Of a DNA stretch of 5,902 bases, positions 5,373 to 5,902 are shown piece by piece. Location: NCBI GenBank assembly GCA_038239195.1, contig JBBSEZ010000543.1:1-5902 (forward strand). The letters run 5' to 3'. The notes under the pieces are model-generated. The model was not told the origin of the DNA. It saw only the letters and a list, made by a program, of their open reading frames with translations, and made no database searches. Position 1 is the first letter of the stretch. Each line of letters begins with the position of its first letter. A program made the position numbers and the translations under genes. The stretch is from JBBSEZ01 sp038239195. Its GTDB lineage: Bacteria > Planctomycetota > Planctomycetia > Gemmatales > Gemmataceae.

Positions 5373-5902
5373 TCAGCCGGCGGGGACGACGCGGACGACC
5401 TTGCCCTCGACCTGGAGATTGACGCCCTGGAGCGCGGCGAGGGACGCCAGCAGGGGACCCGTTCCGCAGGGCCGTAGCCGTTGCGGCCGTCGGAGCCCCA
5501 GGTCAGTACGAGCAGGCCGTTCCAGAAGGTGGGGTGGCCGTTGCCCGGCGTGGGCAGGTCGAACAGCAGGCGGGCCTCGGGCCGGGCGGCGAGGAAGTCG
5601 AAGGTGGCCTGGCGCACGGCGGGCCAGTTGGCGTCATCGACCACGAGCAGGGCGCGGCGGGCCAGCAGGGGGACGGCGAGGAGCAGGCCGAGCAGTTGCG
5701 AGCGGTAGTCGTGGGCGCCGTCGTAGAAGAAGGCGCCGAGGCGCGGGGCCGGGGCGCGGAGGCCGAGGAGGAACGCCTCGAAGTCCTGGTCGTGGAAGCG
5801 GACCTGGCCGGACAGGCCGGCGGCGTCGAGGTTGCGGCGGAGGGCGTCGCGGTTGTGGCCGTGGGGATCGAACTGGCTGAAGTTGTCGGCGGCGTGGGCG
5901 AC
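5373..5902 (-). CDS. Class I SAM-dependent methyltransferase, 5'-truncated by the window, apparent frameshift
   Basis: About 175 codons of the 3' part are visible, open from the window edge. The sequence fits a Methyltransf_24-like Rossmann methyltransferase. ADNFSQFD (window residues 5-12) resembles the acidic SAM-site strand, and VRFHDQDF (34-41) the next strand. FFYDGAHDY (58-66), followed by LLVVDDANWP (85-94), matches the usual DGxH and DD pattern. Further on, DLPTPGNGHPTFWNGLLVLTW covers strands 6-7. The glycine-rich SAM loop would lie upstream, outside the window. After NGYGPAERV, ending near 5456, the frame turns into Arg/Ser/Pro-rich sequence and runs on to a TAA at 5204. The -1 frame instead gives natural-looking LLASLAALQGVNLQVEGKVV and RVVPAG, then TGA at 5373. 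One extra base, for example in the four-base run 5453-5456, would join them. This may be a sequencing error or a real mutation. The substrate is unknown. Confidence 0.75.

Noticed and set aside
5204..5452. Reading the methyltransferase to the in-frame TAA at 5204 as its true C-terminus
   Set aside because: The tail is Arg/Ser/Pro-rich, crosses the hairpin region and shows no fold pattern, whereas the -1 frame gives a natural ending at 5373.
1..5902. CRISPR array, tRNA/rRNA, insertion sequence, phage or defence genes
   Set aside because: No regularly spaced repeats, no tRNA-like cloverleaf with a CCA-type acceptor end, and no transposase, integrase or known defence motifs were seen in any frame.

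Overview
The window is very GC-rich and almost fully coding. Every supported gene lies on the minus strand. A protein combining a zinc ribbon, a DUF4190-like membrane region and a DUF1559 domain points to a planctomycete, most likely of the Gemmata/Gemmataceae type; DUF1559 families are greatly expanded in that phylum. A short palindromic intergenic repeat of a kind I associate with those genomes fits this. The assignment is inference from content, with no database search.

In the direction of transcription (high to low coordinates) the layout is as follows. (1) 5902-5373: the 3' part of a class I SAM-dependent methyltransferase gene. It is cut by the window edge and appears to carry a one-base frameshift near 5453-5473. 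(2) 5372-5168: an intergenic region with a strong 10-bp-stem hairpin and a possible -10 element. (3) 5167-4016: the zinc ribbon / DUF4190-like / DUF1559 membrane protein. (4) 4015-3845: an intergenic region holding a compact double-hairpin palindromic repeat and a good ribosome binding site for the next gene. (5) 3844-3539: a small MazG-like nucleotide pyrophosphohydrolase with a cysteine-rich tail. (6) 3505-1025: an 826-residue secreted or membrane protein with two transmembrane helices between two large extracytoplasmic regions. (7) 1028-93: an ABC-2-type ATP-binding protein overlapping the previous gene by 4 bases (ATGA). (8) 92-1: non-coding, with a possible terminator hairpin and a run of 12 G.

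Genes 5-7 look like one operon: a 33-base gap, then a 4-base overlap. The large membrane protein and the ATPase are probably functionally linked, since ATPases of this group often sit next to GldG-like large extracytoplasmic proteins and an ABC-2 permease. No permease is visible here. The MazG-like enzyme is probably a housekeeping passenger. I found no RNA gene, CRISPR array, insertion sequence or phage gene. The window reads as an ordinary planctomycete chromosome. The points most worth following are the apparent frameshift, the palindromic repeat, the DUF1559 fusion architecture, the MazG cysteine tail and the ATPase/membrane-protein pair.
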